A stretch of 64,000 bases of DNA from Theobroma cacao (taxonomy: Eukaryota > Streptophyta > Magnoliopsida > Malvales > Malvaceae): positions 9,692,371 through 9,756,370 of the forward strand of contig NC_030857.1 in assembly GCF_000208745.1 (NCBI RefSeq), read 5' to 3'. A program made the translations under genes and the position numbers. This document shows positions 1-11,221 of this stretch, in pieces (the first letter of the stretch is position 1; each line of letters opens with the position of its first letter). Below the pieces are notes generated by a model that was not told the DNA's origin, ran no database searches, and saw only the letters and a list, made by a program, of their open reading frames with translations.

Positions 1-163
1 TTCTTTTGACGGACCTAAAATTAATTTAGGACTTCGTCGATTAAGAATCGGGTTAATAGGTGACCAATCACACCTAGATAAAAAAGATTGGTGGCGACTC
101 CTAACAAATTTTAATTTTCGCCCGCGTCTGGCGGACGGGTTCCTGGACCCGCACGTCACGACA
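1..163 (-). mobile_element. Terminus of a gypsy-like LTR, running off the left edge
   Basis: Read on the minus strand this starts TGTCGTGACG at 163 and continues left out of the window. It carries a GAGTCGCCACCAA block that I recognise from the 5' part of many plant gypsy-type LTRs. About 160 bases match the terminus ending at 7140, at roughly 80 percent by eye with small indels. No tRNA primer site or polypurine tract is visible next to it. It abuts the intron of a repeated DUF1985-gene exon (see 238-611), so it looks inserted into that array. It could instead be the second LTR of one element spanning to 7140. Confidence 0.6.
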
Positions 164-237
164 ATATATTACTGTGTTATTCAACAATCATATAAGGAAT
201 TCTTGAACATTAACCGTTACAACTTTAAAATCCATAC

Positions 238-611
238 CAACGGCTCGTTACCACTGTGCGTTTAAGTAGGACCGGCTAGTGGTTGAGGAGCTACCGTCGC
301 CTCCCTCAACTGTAATCACATAAATTACTGTGTTACTCCATAAACATATGCAAAAATGTTGAACACAAAATGTTACAACCGATTTTACCGACAGCTCGTT
401 ATCAGTCTGCGTCTGAAGAGGATCAGTTGGTGGTTGAGAAGTTGTTGTCGCCTCCCTCAACTGTAATCACAGAAATTACTGTGTTACTCGATAAACATAT
501 GTAAAAACGTTGAACACAAAACGTTACAATCGATCTTACCGACAGCTCGTTATCAGTCTACGTCTAAGGAGAACCTATCAGTGGTTGAAGAGTTGTTATC
601 GCATGGTCCAA
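238..611 (-). repeat. Three tandem 72-nt exon units with 79-nt introns
   Basis: Minus-strand exons occupy 611-540, 460-389 and 309-238, each exactly 72 nt (24 codons). Each is preceded by an AG acceptor (GTTTGTAG or GATTACAG) and followed by a GT donor (GTAAGATCG, GTAAAATCG, GTATGGAT). The introns, 539-461 and 388-310, are both 79 nt, so the unit is 151 bp. The middle exon is open and reads LREATTTSQPPTDPLQTQTD plus four residues. The other two carry in-frame stops. The array follows the 3' exons of the DUF1985 gene, and a fourth unit appears to begin left of 238 before the LTR terminus at 163. Confidence 0.85.
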
Positions 612-2184
612 CTACAAACACAGATATGTTAATCGATAATCACATATGAAATTGTTAAACACAAATTATTACAACCGTCATGACTAACTATTCACTGCCA
701 TTGCCATGCTCGTCCCCTTCCTCCATCAACTCAGGGGCCAACAGCTCATCCACTAAAGCAGCGACGGTGCGTATCCGCTTGATGCCACTAGTGGCTCTAT
801 TCTCTTTTAATTTTCTCCTTTTTTATCGAGCACCTAAGCCCTAGTCTAGCCGATCCTCCAAGTGCCCTATTGGCACGTACTGGTGGCCCTCAGATAACGG
901 GACATCAATGTCCACATAATACTCCTAGTTGGCCTCATTTAGGGTGGGCTCCAAGGTCTCGATTGCCCACAACTGAAAAATCGGGATTGTGATTAAATTC
1001 AACCAAATAAAATTATTATACAAATGCACAGCAGAAATTATTAGTTGTTCACTCACCAGCTCAAATGACTCCAACTTCTCAATTGTTTTGTAGAAGTCTT
1101 TCGGCTTCTGATTGCATTACCATCTCCACATATGTGGGTAAACGTCCTTTAAAGCAGAGAAGGTAGCTATTTTTTGAAAGGCCAGAATTACCTCCATTAC
1201 CCAGAACTGCAAGTCAAATGTAACATTATCAGATCATATATGATAAACGAGTGCAACCATAAATTTTTATGTCAAAACGAAACGGATAAATGTTTAGTGA
1301 CAGTACCTGTATCACCCACGAGAATCCGTAAATGTTGTACCGTAGAAGAGTAGCCTTCTTCGAGTTTGAGTCAGGCATTTCGAACCCCTTCCAAATGTAG
1401 TCCTCGATCAGCTTCCAAACATAGTGACCCCATGGGAAGGCATTCCAAGAGTCGATGTCCTCCACCAATGACAATAGCCAAGGCATCACCCGTCTACGGT
1501 AGTCTTGACCAAATAAAATGTTATTCGCGATCAAGACAAGTGCCATCTTGGTCGCGTCACCTAGTCACTGAAAGTTACCTCTGCGAAAAGTATCAAGCAA
1601 CTCATGCAGCTTAATGCTCTGCTACCACCTCCAGTATCTGTCATGAATTCCATCCGCAACAACCTCGCATAGTTGTATGAACACATAGGGCATTGGACCA
1701 AACTTCAGTCCGGTGACAAGGCAGAACTCCTGCTTTGATATCTACCCCTCGGTCTTGCCAATGGCAAACCATAGCTTGTGCTCCATTCCCTTTCTCTCCT
1801 TGATTCGACGAATCATGATGTTATGCAAGAGACCAGCGCTAAAGTAGCCTTGTGGATATACATCTAGCAGCATTCTGAAACATGTACGCTTCACTACATC
1901 GTACTCCCCTTTCTCTTGGAGAGCCTTGTTGATGTAATGCAGCTACAACCACTAACAGTGGGTGTTGATACAGACATTGAAAGCCCACTTCTCCCTCGGG
2001 ACAAGAAGCAAACCATCAAGATCCTCATACTGATTGGACTACACCTGCAAAACATGGCACACATGCACGAGTTAGTTAACCTATAATGTGGAAACAAGGT
2101 ATACTGAAAAAAGAAATAAATGTTGTTACACGCCATGCATATCAAGTAAAATGTTGTAACACGCCATGCATATCAAGTTAAATA

Positions 2185-2400
2185 TCGTGACACGTCAAAA
2201 ACCCATGTGACCAATTAACCCACAACACACCAGGAACAGCCGTGACATGCCAAAAACCTATAAATCCAGTTAACTCAAGACATGCCAGGAATAGCCGTGA
2301 CACGCTAATAATCCAAAAAACCAGTTAACCCACAAAATGCTAGGAGCAGCCATGACATGCTAAAAACTCAAAAAACCAGTTAACCCACAATGCGCCATAT
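2185..2400. repeat. 54-bp minisatellite in intron 1 of the DUF1985 gene
   Basis: About four imperfect copies of a unit containing GCCGTGACATGCC followed by CCAGTTAACCCAC, spaced 54-55 bp (cores near 2239, 2293 and 2348). It lies inside the predicted first intron (about 2589-2046). The GTGACAC/GTGACAT core is the reverse complement of the core in the array at 2800-3490. Confidence 0.8.
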
Positions 2401-2752
2401 GCAGACGCAGACCCCCTTCAACATTTTGGTACAACCATAAAACCAGGAAGAAAACAGTTTAAGCAAAGCATAACAATTGCAAAAAAACACCAAACAACCC
2501 AACAAACCAATAAAAAATCAACAGTTTAAGTCAACCAACCTAGCAAAAAATCAATGAACAAAAGAAAGATTAATTTTAGAGTGACTGACCTCTTCACTGG
2601 TAACCAACATTGTTGTTGTGATGTAGTTAAGCTTGCAAAGAACAAAGTTGAACTCTCTGCTACCTTTCGGAATGAGGAATGAATGAAACTCTCTTACTTC
2701 CTTCACACAAACATTTACGATTTCAGAAAAATATTTAATTAAAACGAAATGG

Positions 2753-2764
2753 CCTTTTATATTC
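2753..2764 (-). promoter_or_regulatory. TATA box of the DUF1985 gene
   Basis: Minus-strand AATATAAAAGGCC lies about 145 bp upstream of the predicted ATG at 2610. The leader between them has no competing ATG in a good context. The position fits a plant RNA polymerase II promoter. Confidence 0.5.
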
Positions 2765-2799
2765 ATTTCATTCGTTCAGAGGAAGCCCAAACGCCTTCC

Positions 2800-3490
2800 T
2801 CGTCATTTGCCCGCCTTCTTTCACACCATGGCGTGTCACACGTTCTGACCATGGCGTGCCCCACACTTGAACCCTGTCGTGTCACACCCGTCCCATATAT
2901 TCTCACCGTGCCGTCTCACACATTATCACCCTGCTGTGTCACAGATTCCCTCCATGACGTGTCACACACTCAAAACCCTACCATGTCACAACCGTGTCAA
3001 ACATTATCACTGTGCCGTTTCACACATTATAACCTTCTCTTGTCACACATCTGACCATGACATGTCACACACTCTAAATCCTGCCGTGTCACACCCGTGT
3101 CACACATTATCACTGTGCCGTTTTACACATTATAACCCTCTCCTGTCACACGTCTGACCATGGCGTGTCACACACTCTAAATCTTACCATGTCACACTCG
3201 TGTCACACATTATCACTGTGTCGTTTCACACATTATAACCCTCTCTTGTCACACGTTTGACCATGACGTGTCACAAACTCTAAACCCTACTGTGTCACAC
3301 CCTTGTCACATTCTCACCGTGTCGTCTCACACATTAGTACCCTGACGTGTCACACACTCTAAACCCTGCCGTGTCACACCCGTCTCACATATTCTCACCA
3401 TGACGTGTCACACATTCCTACCATGCCGTATCACACATTCCCACCATTCCGTTTCACAAACTCTAAAACCCTGCCATCACACAGACCATA
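2800..3490. repeat. GTGTCACAC minisatellite with about 104-bp higher-order period
   Basis: The 9-bp motif GTGTCACAC and close variants (CGTGTCACAC, CGTTTCACAC) recur at short intervals for about 700 bp. A higher-order unit containing TGACCATG recurs near 3054, 3156 and 3258, about 102-104 bp apart. The core is an odd palindrome: only the central base differs between strands. It lies directly upstream of the DUF1985 TATA box. Open frames across it are a by-product of the repeat. Confidence 0.9.
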
Positions 3491-4300
3491 TGGCCTGTTG
3501 TAGCACGACCATTTTCTGCTTCAGATTCACATCTTTCTCCTTTCGATTCACTACCGTATCAAGGATTTCTGCTTTCACATCATTCTCGAAGCTTTTGATT
3601 CATCACGATCGGTTCCTCATTCGATTTAATATCACCCTTCGTATTATCTGAATGACATGTCCGAAATATCTGAAAAACCATTATTTTATTTTGCAGAAGC
3701 TTTTGGAGAAAAATTGGATGTTTTGCACAAAGTTAGATGTTCGAAAATTCTTCGCATATTTATTTTCTAATTTTTTGCCTGTTGAGAGTGCACGTCACCG
3801 AAAATGTCTCATTAAGGGTATTTTTGTCCCAAAATCTCTTTTGGTGGCTAAAAATAGTTAAATTTATTTGGAAGGTTATTTTCAAAAACATTTTGCTTTC
3901 AAGGGCCAAAAAAAAAATTTTCCCTTTAAATTGGGCCTGGTAATGGAAACTTGTTATTGGGTTTAACAATCAAGCCCAATGTCTGGACAAACAAGCTCGG
4001 TAGGAACAATTTGATAAAAAAAAAAAGATTAAACCACCTAAACAAGATTAAGATTAATAAAAGCAAATGGGGCTAATTAAAATTAAGAACATTCTAGAAA
4101 TTAGAAGAACAACAAATAAATAAAATAAAATAAGCAAAACAAAAAGGCAAAAGATAAAAAAAAAAAAAGAAGGAAATAGCTCAACAGGGTGCGTTTACAA
4201 CCTTGCAGGAACGCATTAACAGCGTCATATGCAATTTTTTTGCATCTGATGATGGCCTTCTGATGTTGGAGGTGCCCAAGTGGTTGTATCCCCAACATCC
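3491..4300. other. No gene recognised
   Basis: AT-rich DNA with homopolymer runs and several GGGCCTG/AAGCCCAA stretches of the kind common in plant promoters and LTR U3 regions. It may be the left part of the LTR-like unit ending at 7140. I saw no primer-binding site, zinc knuckle, protease or polymerase motif. Confidence 0.5.
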
Positions 4301-4737
4301 AAGGGCAGATTTATAACTGCGCCCTCTCTAAATTTAAAAAAAAAAAGAGAATGGAAAAACCCTAAAATGAAAAAATGATTTCTTTTTGAAAACCACAATC
4401 AAAAGACCAAAAAAATACCCTATAAAACCTAACAGTCAAAACCACAATAAAAAACCAAAAAAAAAACCCTAGGTATCGGAATCTAAGAGAAGCCGAGGGG
4501 ATTTTTTTTCTTTTTCTTTTTGTTCTTTCTCTCTTTTGCAAAATTTTTGAAAAGTGGGAGGCTTAGTTTCGAATTGTAGATGAACTAGGGCGGAGCCGCC
4601 GCTTGGGGGAGCGAAGAGGAAGAGCTTAAAGGTTAGGTTTAGGGTTTGCAAGAAAAAGGTAGGATTTTTAGAAAAGAGAGAGTGTCTTCCACTATAGAAA
4701 GAAAATGAGAGGAAATGAAGAGAATAGGAAAAAAAAG

Positions 4738-4748
4738 GGCTTTTATAC
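4738..4748 (-). promoter_or_regulatory. TATA box inside the LTR-like region
   Basis: Minus-strand TATAAAAGCCC is followed by a pyrimidine-rich leader with AAACCCTAAACC. Upstream are the near-palindrome AAAACGGTATCGTTT and AACGACGTTGTTT. This is typical of plant promoters and would mark the U3/R boundary if the unit is an LTR. Confidence 0.5.
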
Positions 4749-6362
4749 TTAGGTTTGGAGATCAAACGATACCGTTTTGGAGTAGACGTTTAGGCAACTA
4801 AAAAAAGGCTGGAAACGACGTTGTTTCAGAGAAAGGGGGGTTGAGTTTTTGAAGCAGGCTTTTGAGCTTCTTACTAGTCTAATCTTCCTTGGGCTAAACT
4901 AGGCTCAAGCTTTGGGTAAGTTTTTAAACCATTGATCTATTGGGCTGTGTTTTGGGTATTTGTGTTGATTGGTTTTATTTTAGAAATTTTTCTGAATATA
5001 GTTTTATGTTAATGATAGTAAAATAGTAGAAACAAAATATGTTATTGCTATAGTATGAATTTTAGAAGTATTAAGAAAAAAAATTATGGAAATAGGAAAA
5101 TATGAAAATAGATAAGGATAAAAATAAAATGTTTAACAATATAAAAAAGAAGGATTGAAGTAGATGGAAAAATATAGAGATATATATTTAATTATATAAA
5201 AATAATAATAAAATTAGGTATAAAAAGCTATTTAGTTATAAAAACAGATCCAAGAATAAAAAATATATAGGGAAATAAATAAACATTTAACGACTAAAAA
5301 ATAAATAGATTTAGGAAGATATTAAATATAGGAAAAGTAAACATTTAGTGGTAGAAATAGATTTATTTAGATTGATAATATGTACATAGAAAAGGAATGT
5401 GTATTTAGATTTAGAACATGGTTAGGAAGAAATATAAAATGTGGAAAAAAGTGAAATGTTAGACATAATCATAAAATGCATAGATATGTAAGAGTATATA
5501 GATATAAAATGGGAATGAAAATGAATTGGGAATAATTAAAATTAAAATGTAATGAAACAAAATATGAAGGTATCAAATTGGTTGAAAAAAAATAGCTTTA
5601 TATAAAATAGAGATGGGTACAAATGGGGAGAGAGAATGAAAGTAGGATAAGATAAAGAATTATTAATATAAATAGGATGATTATTTAACTTAATACCGAT
5701 AATGGGATGTTCATTTAGAATGCGAGGAGTCGCAATTTCGAATGAACTTTCCCTAGGCATTAAGACTCCACTAAATAAATGAAAATTACTTATACTTAAT
5801 TATCAACTAGTCAAAATATAAAAACAAAAGAAATAAGGAAATAATGATAACAATAAATATAAATAATAATAATAATTACAAATACAAAAAAATGGGATGA
5901 ATAAAATATATATATGAGGTTTTTAAAAAATATAGGATTATGTAAAATAATGAAATTCCTGATGGCAAATAATTAATAAAAATCAAAATTAATAAAAATA
6001 TAGTAAACTCATCATAATAATGAGTATGGCTAAAATGTAAGGGCAAATATATACATAATCATAATATATATATATATATATAAACTTATAAAAAAATGTG
6101 CACACAAATAATAATAATTGTGGAATAAAAATATTGGGTTAAAAAAATATGATTTTAAGAAAGCTTATATAGTAAAATAAATAAATATTTACATAACAAA
6201 AATACATAATGAGATAAAATGGTTATATAAGAACAATAAGTAAATACAAAATATTTATTCGTATTACATACGCATACAAAGAAAAATAGTATTCTTTTTA
6301 AGAAAAGGAAACAAATATTAAACTTAATAGGCACATCGCACATCACTATTGCATCGTAAATG

Positions 6363-6735
6363 TCATGACATATAGATATATTTCGTATATGAGTATAAGT
6401 CTCAATGATGGGAGTTTTCGAAGGATCTTGCGAAGGTGAGTTTTCTTCGAAAAATTTCTTAGGTGAAAAGATATCTCTGGATCCCACCAGTACGATGGAA
6501 GGGCTTGAAGAATATCTTTAATAAAAAGGCATTTGTTCATAATAGGTCTGCATTCACGAAAATTTTATTTATGCTAAAACATGTATGATTATCTCGATGA
6601 TGGGATTTATTCATCAAATTTGTGAAAACAAGTTTCCCAGATAATTCTGTAGGTGAGAGAATATCTCCGGATCCCACCAGTATGATGGGCGGATCCGAGA
6701 AATATCCTCAATAAAAGATTTTCGTTCAACATTAT
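6363..6735. repeat. 190-bp tandem duplication in the LTR-like region
   Basis: Two diverged copies share the order CAATGATGGGA/CGATGATGGGA, a TTAGGTGA/GTAGGTGA step, GGATCCCACCAGTA, then ATATC..AATAAAA. The GGATCCCACCAGTA cores lie 190 bp apart (about 6479 and 6669). Confidence 0.85.
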
Positions 6736-7140
6736 TTATATTTTATACCACACATTTCATAAGTGCATCATGTGCACTTCACTTCTGTAAAATCAAATAA
6801 AGTATTTTAATTTGCAAACAAAGTATAGGGTAAAATAAATAAATGAATAAATTTAAGAATTAATGCTCTAGTAAGATAACCTACAATTAAGTAGTATCGT
6901 TCGTGGAACGGGCGTCACGGGGGTGCTAATCTTTCTTCAAGAGTAACCATACTCCCGAACCCAATCTTAAAAATCATAGGCCAGTTTAACGATTTTTCGA
7001 TAGACTTAAAATTAATTTAGGATTTCGTCTATTAGAATCGAGTCAATAGGTGGTCAATCCCACCTAAGAAAAAAGATTGGTGGTGACTCCTCAAATTTCC
7101 ACATGTAGTTGTCGGGTTCTTGGACCCACATATTACAACA

Positions 7141-7713
7141 GGGACCAGATTAGTAGACTAGTATTTTACTGAGTTGAATTTCATATGGGAAGAATTAAGA
7201 AATTTCAGGCCTCTTCTTTATTGTGAGTGTGGTGGTTGTAACCATAATTGTTTCAAGAAATTTGTAGACCAGCACAATAAAGACACTGTCTTTCGTTTCC
7301 TTAATGGTTTGAATGAGTCTTATTCGGCTTTGAGATCACAAATAGTGATGCTCAAGCCCTTCCCAAGCCTTAACGAGGCTTATAATCTTGTTCTCCGAGA
7401 GGAATAACAAAGATCATTGCTTTTACAGTCACAGCCTTTAGTTGAGGCATCTGCCATGGTTTTTGTTTCTGATGGAAAGAAAAAGAAAAATATACAACTT
7501 GTGTGTAGTTATTGTAGGAAAAAGGGACATTTGAAGGACCAATGTTATCAACTCATAGGATTCTCAGAAGATTTTAAATTCATTAAGTCTAAAGGGAGTT
7601 TCAAAAGAAGTGGAATTGCTTCAATTAAGAGTGCAGTTGCATGTTTAGGAAATGAACACATTAATGATGCAGTGGAAAACCTAGTTACACATTTATCTCT
7701 TATCAAAGATTAG
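7141..7713 (+). pseudogene. Copia gag fragment with CCHC zinc knuckle
   Basis: The frame is readable from the first base after the LTR terminus (YFTELNFIWEELRNFRP from about 7162, with a TAG just before it). It includes a CECGGC step and an FLNGLNESYSALRSQIVML segment typical of copia gag (UBN2 family). After a stop at 7405-7407 the frame continues to the knuckle CSYCRKKGHLKDQC at about 7504-7545 (CX2CX4HX4C). Gag would form the RNA-packaging particle. It is broken by stops at both ends of the knuckle segment. Confidence 0.85.
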
Positions 7714-7929
7714 ATTCAGAAATTGATGGCACTAGTCACTGAGCAAAATGGTTCAAAAAATGATCAAGAGTGTTTTTTAGCAATTAAATAGTAGAGTAAG
7801 CCCTCACTTGTTAACTCGGCCTTAGCAGGTATGATTTCAAAACATAATTGTTTTCAATTACCAACATCATACCAAATTTGAAATTTAATACTTGGATAAT
7901 AGATACTTGAGCTGCAAATCATATTGCTT

Positions 7930-10900
7930 GTATGTTGCATCAATTTAGGACATCTAAACTAGTTCATATTATGTTTGTGCAAATGCCTGACAATACCAAA
8001 GCCATAGTAACCCACATAGGTACAGTTAATTTATCAAAAGGCTTGGTGTTAGAAAATGTCTTGTTTGTCCCATCCTTTAGATTTAATCTAGTGTCAATCA
8101 ACAAGTTAACAGAAAATAAGAGAAATTTCTTACTTTTCACTGACAATTCCTGCCTTATTTAGGATCTTCCTACATGGACAATGATTGGTCATGCTAAGGT
8201 TGTCAATGGGCTGTACATCATGAAAAGATTCTTGAGTGCACAAATACCAGCAAATTCAAAGGACAGTATTCTTGAAAAGTGTCACAAATTTCATAATTTT
8301 AATTCTGTTGTTTCAAACTCTTCTGTAAATTTCAATTCTGGTTTTGCGATACCTTCCAAAACTGTTTGTTCTAATTTTTGTGAATCTTTGAATGGTAACT
8401 TTGATCTTTGGCATTATAGGCTAGGACATGTTTCCTCACAAAGAATAAAACAAATCCACAAGTCTTGTTCTAATGTGAATTTTTAGCATGATTTTCAATG
8501 CAATATCTGTCCATTAGCCAAACAAAAGAAATTACTTTTTCCATCGCATATTCAATCTACCACTACCTTTTTTGAGTTAATACATGTTCACATATGGGGA
8601 CCATATAGAACATCTACATTGAATGGTCATCACTTCTTTTTAACTATTGTTGATGATTACACAAGATTTACTTGGCTATTTCTTATGAGATAAAAGTAAG
8701 AAGTTGGTACTATCATTCCCTTTTTTTATCAAATGGTTAATACTCAATTTGAAAAGTCAATTAAACAATTAAGGTCTGACAATGGTTCTGAGTTTAATTT
8801 GACTGATATTTATTCAAAATATGGTATTGTGCACCAATTATCTTGTGTTGACACCCCCACAACAGAATGGCAAAGTGGAAAGGAAGCATCAACATCTTTT
8901 AAATGTAGTTAGAGCTCTTTTTTTTTCAAGCTTCTTTGCCAAAAAAATGCTGGGGAGAATCAGTTCTTATTACAGCTAATATTATTAATAAAGTACCATC
9001 ACCAACCATACAAAACAAAAGAAAACACCTTTTGAGCTACTCTTTCATAAACATCTTACATATTCACATTTCAAGGTTTTTGGTTCATTATGCTTTGCTA
9101 GTACCTTGACTCACAATAGGCAGAAATTTGACCCTAAAGCAAAGAGATGCATTTTTATTGGTTATCCTATAGGTGTCAAAGGTTACAAACTTTATGATCT
9201 GAAGGCTCATAAGTGTTTTGTTTCAAGAAATGTCATATTTCATGAAAGTGTTTTTCCATTTCAAAATTCTGATAAAGGCCATGTTGATACCAATTCATCA
9301 CATCATTTCAATATTCCTTTACCATCATATGATATTTCTTGTTCAGATAATATCATCCCTTCCACTAATACAGAACCTACTTTTCCTTTTTCACCCTCTT
9401 TTGCTTTTTCTAATTCTGACTCTGATTTTACCACTCAATCTTCCCTTTCATCACACAATCCGAACCTTAGGAAAAGTAATAGAATGAGACAAGTTCCTAA
9501 ATATTTAAAATCTTACCAGTGTTAACTACCCTCTTTTACTTTTACTATCAAAGCTCATCCAATTAGTAAATACTTATTTGTTAATCAACTTTCTTCCAAC
9601 CACAAAGCATTTACCTCATCTTTGTCTCATATTGCTGAATCTAACTCCTATTCACAAGCTATCCAACATGCACAGTGGAGAGATGAGATGAAATCTGAGT
9701 TAGATGCTTTGGTTGAGAATAACACTTGGACTATTGCACACATGCCTACTGATTTCAAGATTATAGGTTGCAAATGGGTTTACAAAGTTAGAATTAGAGC
9801 TGATGGCAGTGCTGAGAGATTTAAGGCTAGATTGGTAGCCAAAGGATACAATCAAAGAGAAGGTTTTGATTATCAAGATATTTTTAACCCTGTAGCTAAG
9901 CAAACCACAGTGATATTTTTTTTTAGCTTTAACTGCTGTTCATGGTTGGAAGCTGTCCCAATTAGATATTAATAATGCTTTCCTTCATGGTTATTTTTTA
10001 AAAGATATGTGTATGGAGATAGCTCAAGGTTTTAAAGCTAAAAAGGAGTGCCCACCTGGTTCAAAATTAGTGTGTAAGCTTCAAAAATCTCTTTATGGGC
10101 TTAACCAGGCTTCTAGGCAGTGGAATGCTAAATTTATAGAAACTTTAATGCAATTTGGTTTTGTATAGTCATGATCAGATTATTCTTTGTTTGGTAGAAC
10201 CACTGCTGATGGTAGTTTTGTTGCATTATTGGTGTATGTTGATGACATACTAGTTGTTAGTTCTTCTATGCAAGCTGAAAATGAAGTAAAACAATTTTTT
10301 AAATTCAAGTTCAAGCTAAAGGATCTTGGTGCACCCAAATATTTTCTCAAAATAAAAGTTGTCAGATCAGAAAAAGGTATACTATTGTGTCAAAGAAAAT
10401 ATACACTAGACTTGACTGAGGAACAGGGCTTTTTGGGAGCAAAGACTGCGTCTACACCAATTGATTACCATCATAAACTCACCATAGCTAGTGATGATGA
10501 TTTATTGACAAATATTTCCAAGTATAGACAATTAATTGGAAAACTATTATATTTGGCATTCACTAAGCCTGATATCATGTATTTGGTGCAAGTCTTATCT
10601 CAATTTATGGATAGACCAGAGAATGTGCACTTATGTGTAGCATATTGAATATTAAAATACTTGAAGGGTTCTCTTGATCAAGGCGTTCTACTTTCTTCAT
10701 CTTCAAAATTACAGTTTAGAGCCTATTGTGATAGTGATTGGGCTGGTTGTCCATCTACAAGAAAATCCGTAACAGGTTATGCAATATTCATTGGTGATTC
10801 CCTAATAAGCTGGAAATCGAAAAAGCAAAGTGTTGTAGCAAAGAGTTCGACTGAAGCTGAATATAGAGCCATGTCTACTACTTGTTGTGAAATAATTTGG

Positions 10901-11221
10901 CTATTGTTTCTCTTGAAAGATTTTGGAATTAGTAATTCTGGTGCAGTTAATCTATTTTGTGATAATCAATCAGCTTTGAGCATGTGTAAAAATCCAATAT
11001 TTCATGAACGTACAAAGTATATAGAAGTGGATTGTCATTTTATTAAAGATCATTTTATTAGAGAAAACTTGCTTGCAGAGGTTGTGAAACCAAGTTATAT
11101 ACGGACAAATTTCCAACTTGCAGATTTATTCACTAAGGCATTGTTACCAAGGCAATTCCAATTTTTGCTAAACAAGATGAGCATTTTGAACATCCATACT
11201 CATCTTGAGGGGGAGTGTTAA
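7930..11221 (+). pseudogene. Copia pol remnant: integrase, reverse transcriptase, RNase H
   Basis: The segments follow family order. Protease-like and linker sequence occupies 7930-8380. GAG-pre-integrase FDLWHYRLGHVSS is near 8401. The integrase HHCC remnant CNICPLAKQKK is near 8503, and the core TIVDDYTRFTWLFLM is near 8643. The reverse transcriptase starts near 9622 ([20 protein letters not shown], then [10 protein letters not shown]). The catalytic VYVDDILVV is intact near 10215. RNase H runs YCDSDWAGCPSTRKSVTGYA, SSTEAEYRAM and LADLFTKALLPRQF near 10721-11160. The protein would copy and integrate element RNA, but stops at about 8160, 8484, 8692, 10168 and 10646, plus frame changes near 8850 and 9920, break it. 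Confidence 0.93.

Larger units (their letters stand above)
164..2610 (-). pseudogene. Decayed DUF1985 (Ulp1-associated transposon) gene
   Basis: On the minus strand a frame runs from about 2045 to 1400 with fragments typical of plant DUF1985 proteins: KALQEKGEYDVVKRTCFRML, then LLHNIMIRRIKERKG, KQEFCLVTGLKFGPMPY and WNAFPWGHYVWK. A further exon (about 1215-1050) reads FWVMEVILAFQKIATFSALK, and one at about 980-697 ends in an acidic tail. The likely first ATG is at 2610 (exon 2610-2590, donor GTCAGT), just downstream of a TATA box at 2763. DUF1985 proteins are known mainly from Mutator-like elements that captured Ulp1 SUMO-protease genes. No Ulp1 catalytic domain is visible here; it may lie left of the window. 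In-frame stops occur at several places (for example near 1740 and 1950), so I call it a pseudogene. The 3' side passes into the exon array at 238-611 and is cut at 163. Confidence 0.7.
4301..7140 (-). mobile_element. Gypsy-like LTR region ending at 7140 (left end uncertain)
   Basis: On the minus strand it begins TGTTGTAATATGTGGGTCC at 7140 and has the same GAGTCACCACCAA block as the terminus at 163. It continues through a 190-bp tandem duplication (6363-6735), a very AT-rich stretch (about 5000-6340) and a TATA box at 4748. A telomere-like AAACCCTAAACC leader follows at about 4640. This order (TG start, U3, TATA, leader) is that of an LTR read on the minus strand. No coding sequence is present. 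The 3' end of the LTR was not found, so 4301 is only a working boundary. Confidence 0.5.

Noticed and set aside
2800..3490. CRISPR-like alternation of a short repeat and spacers
   Set aside because: The repeat is 9 bp, spacers are themselves repeated, and the setting is a plant genome. It is a minisatellite.
2749..3651. Overlapping His/Cys-rich open frames on the plus strand
   Set aside because: They come from the GTGTCACAC minisatellite. Several frames stay open at once and none has a recognisable domain or start context.
4636..4655. Telomere-like AAACCCTAAACC
   Set aside because: A single telo-box downstream of a TATA box, not an interstitial telomeric array.
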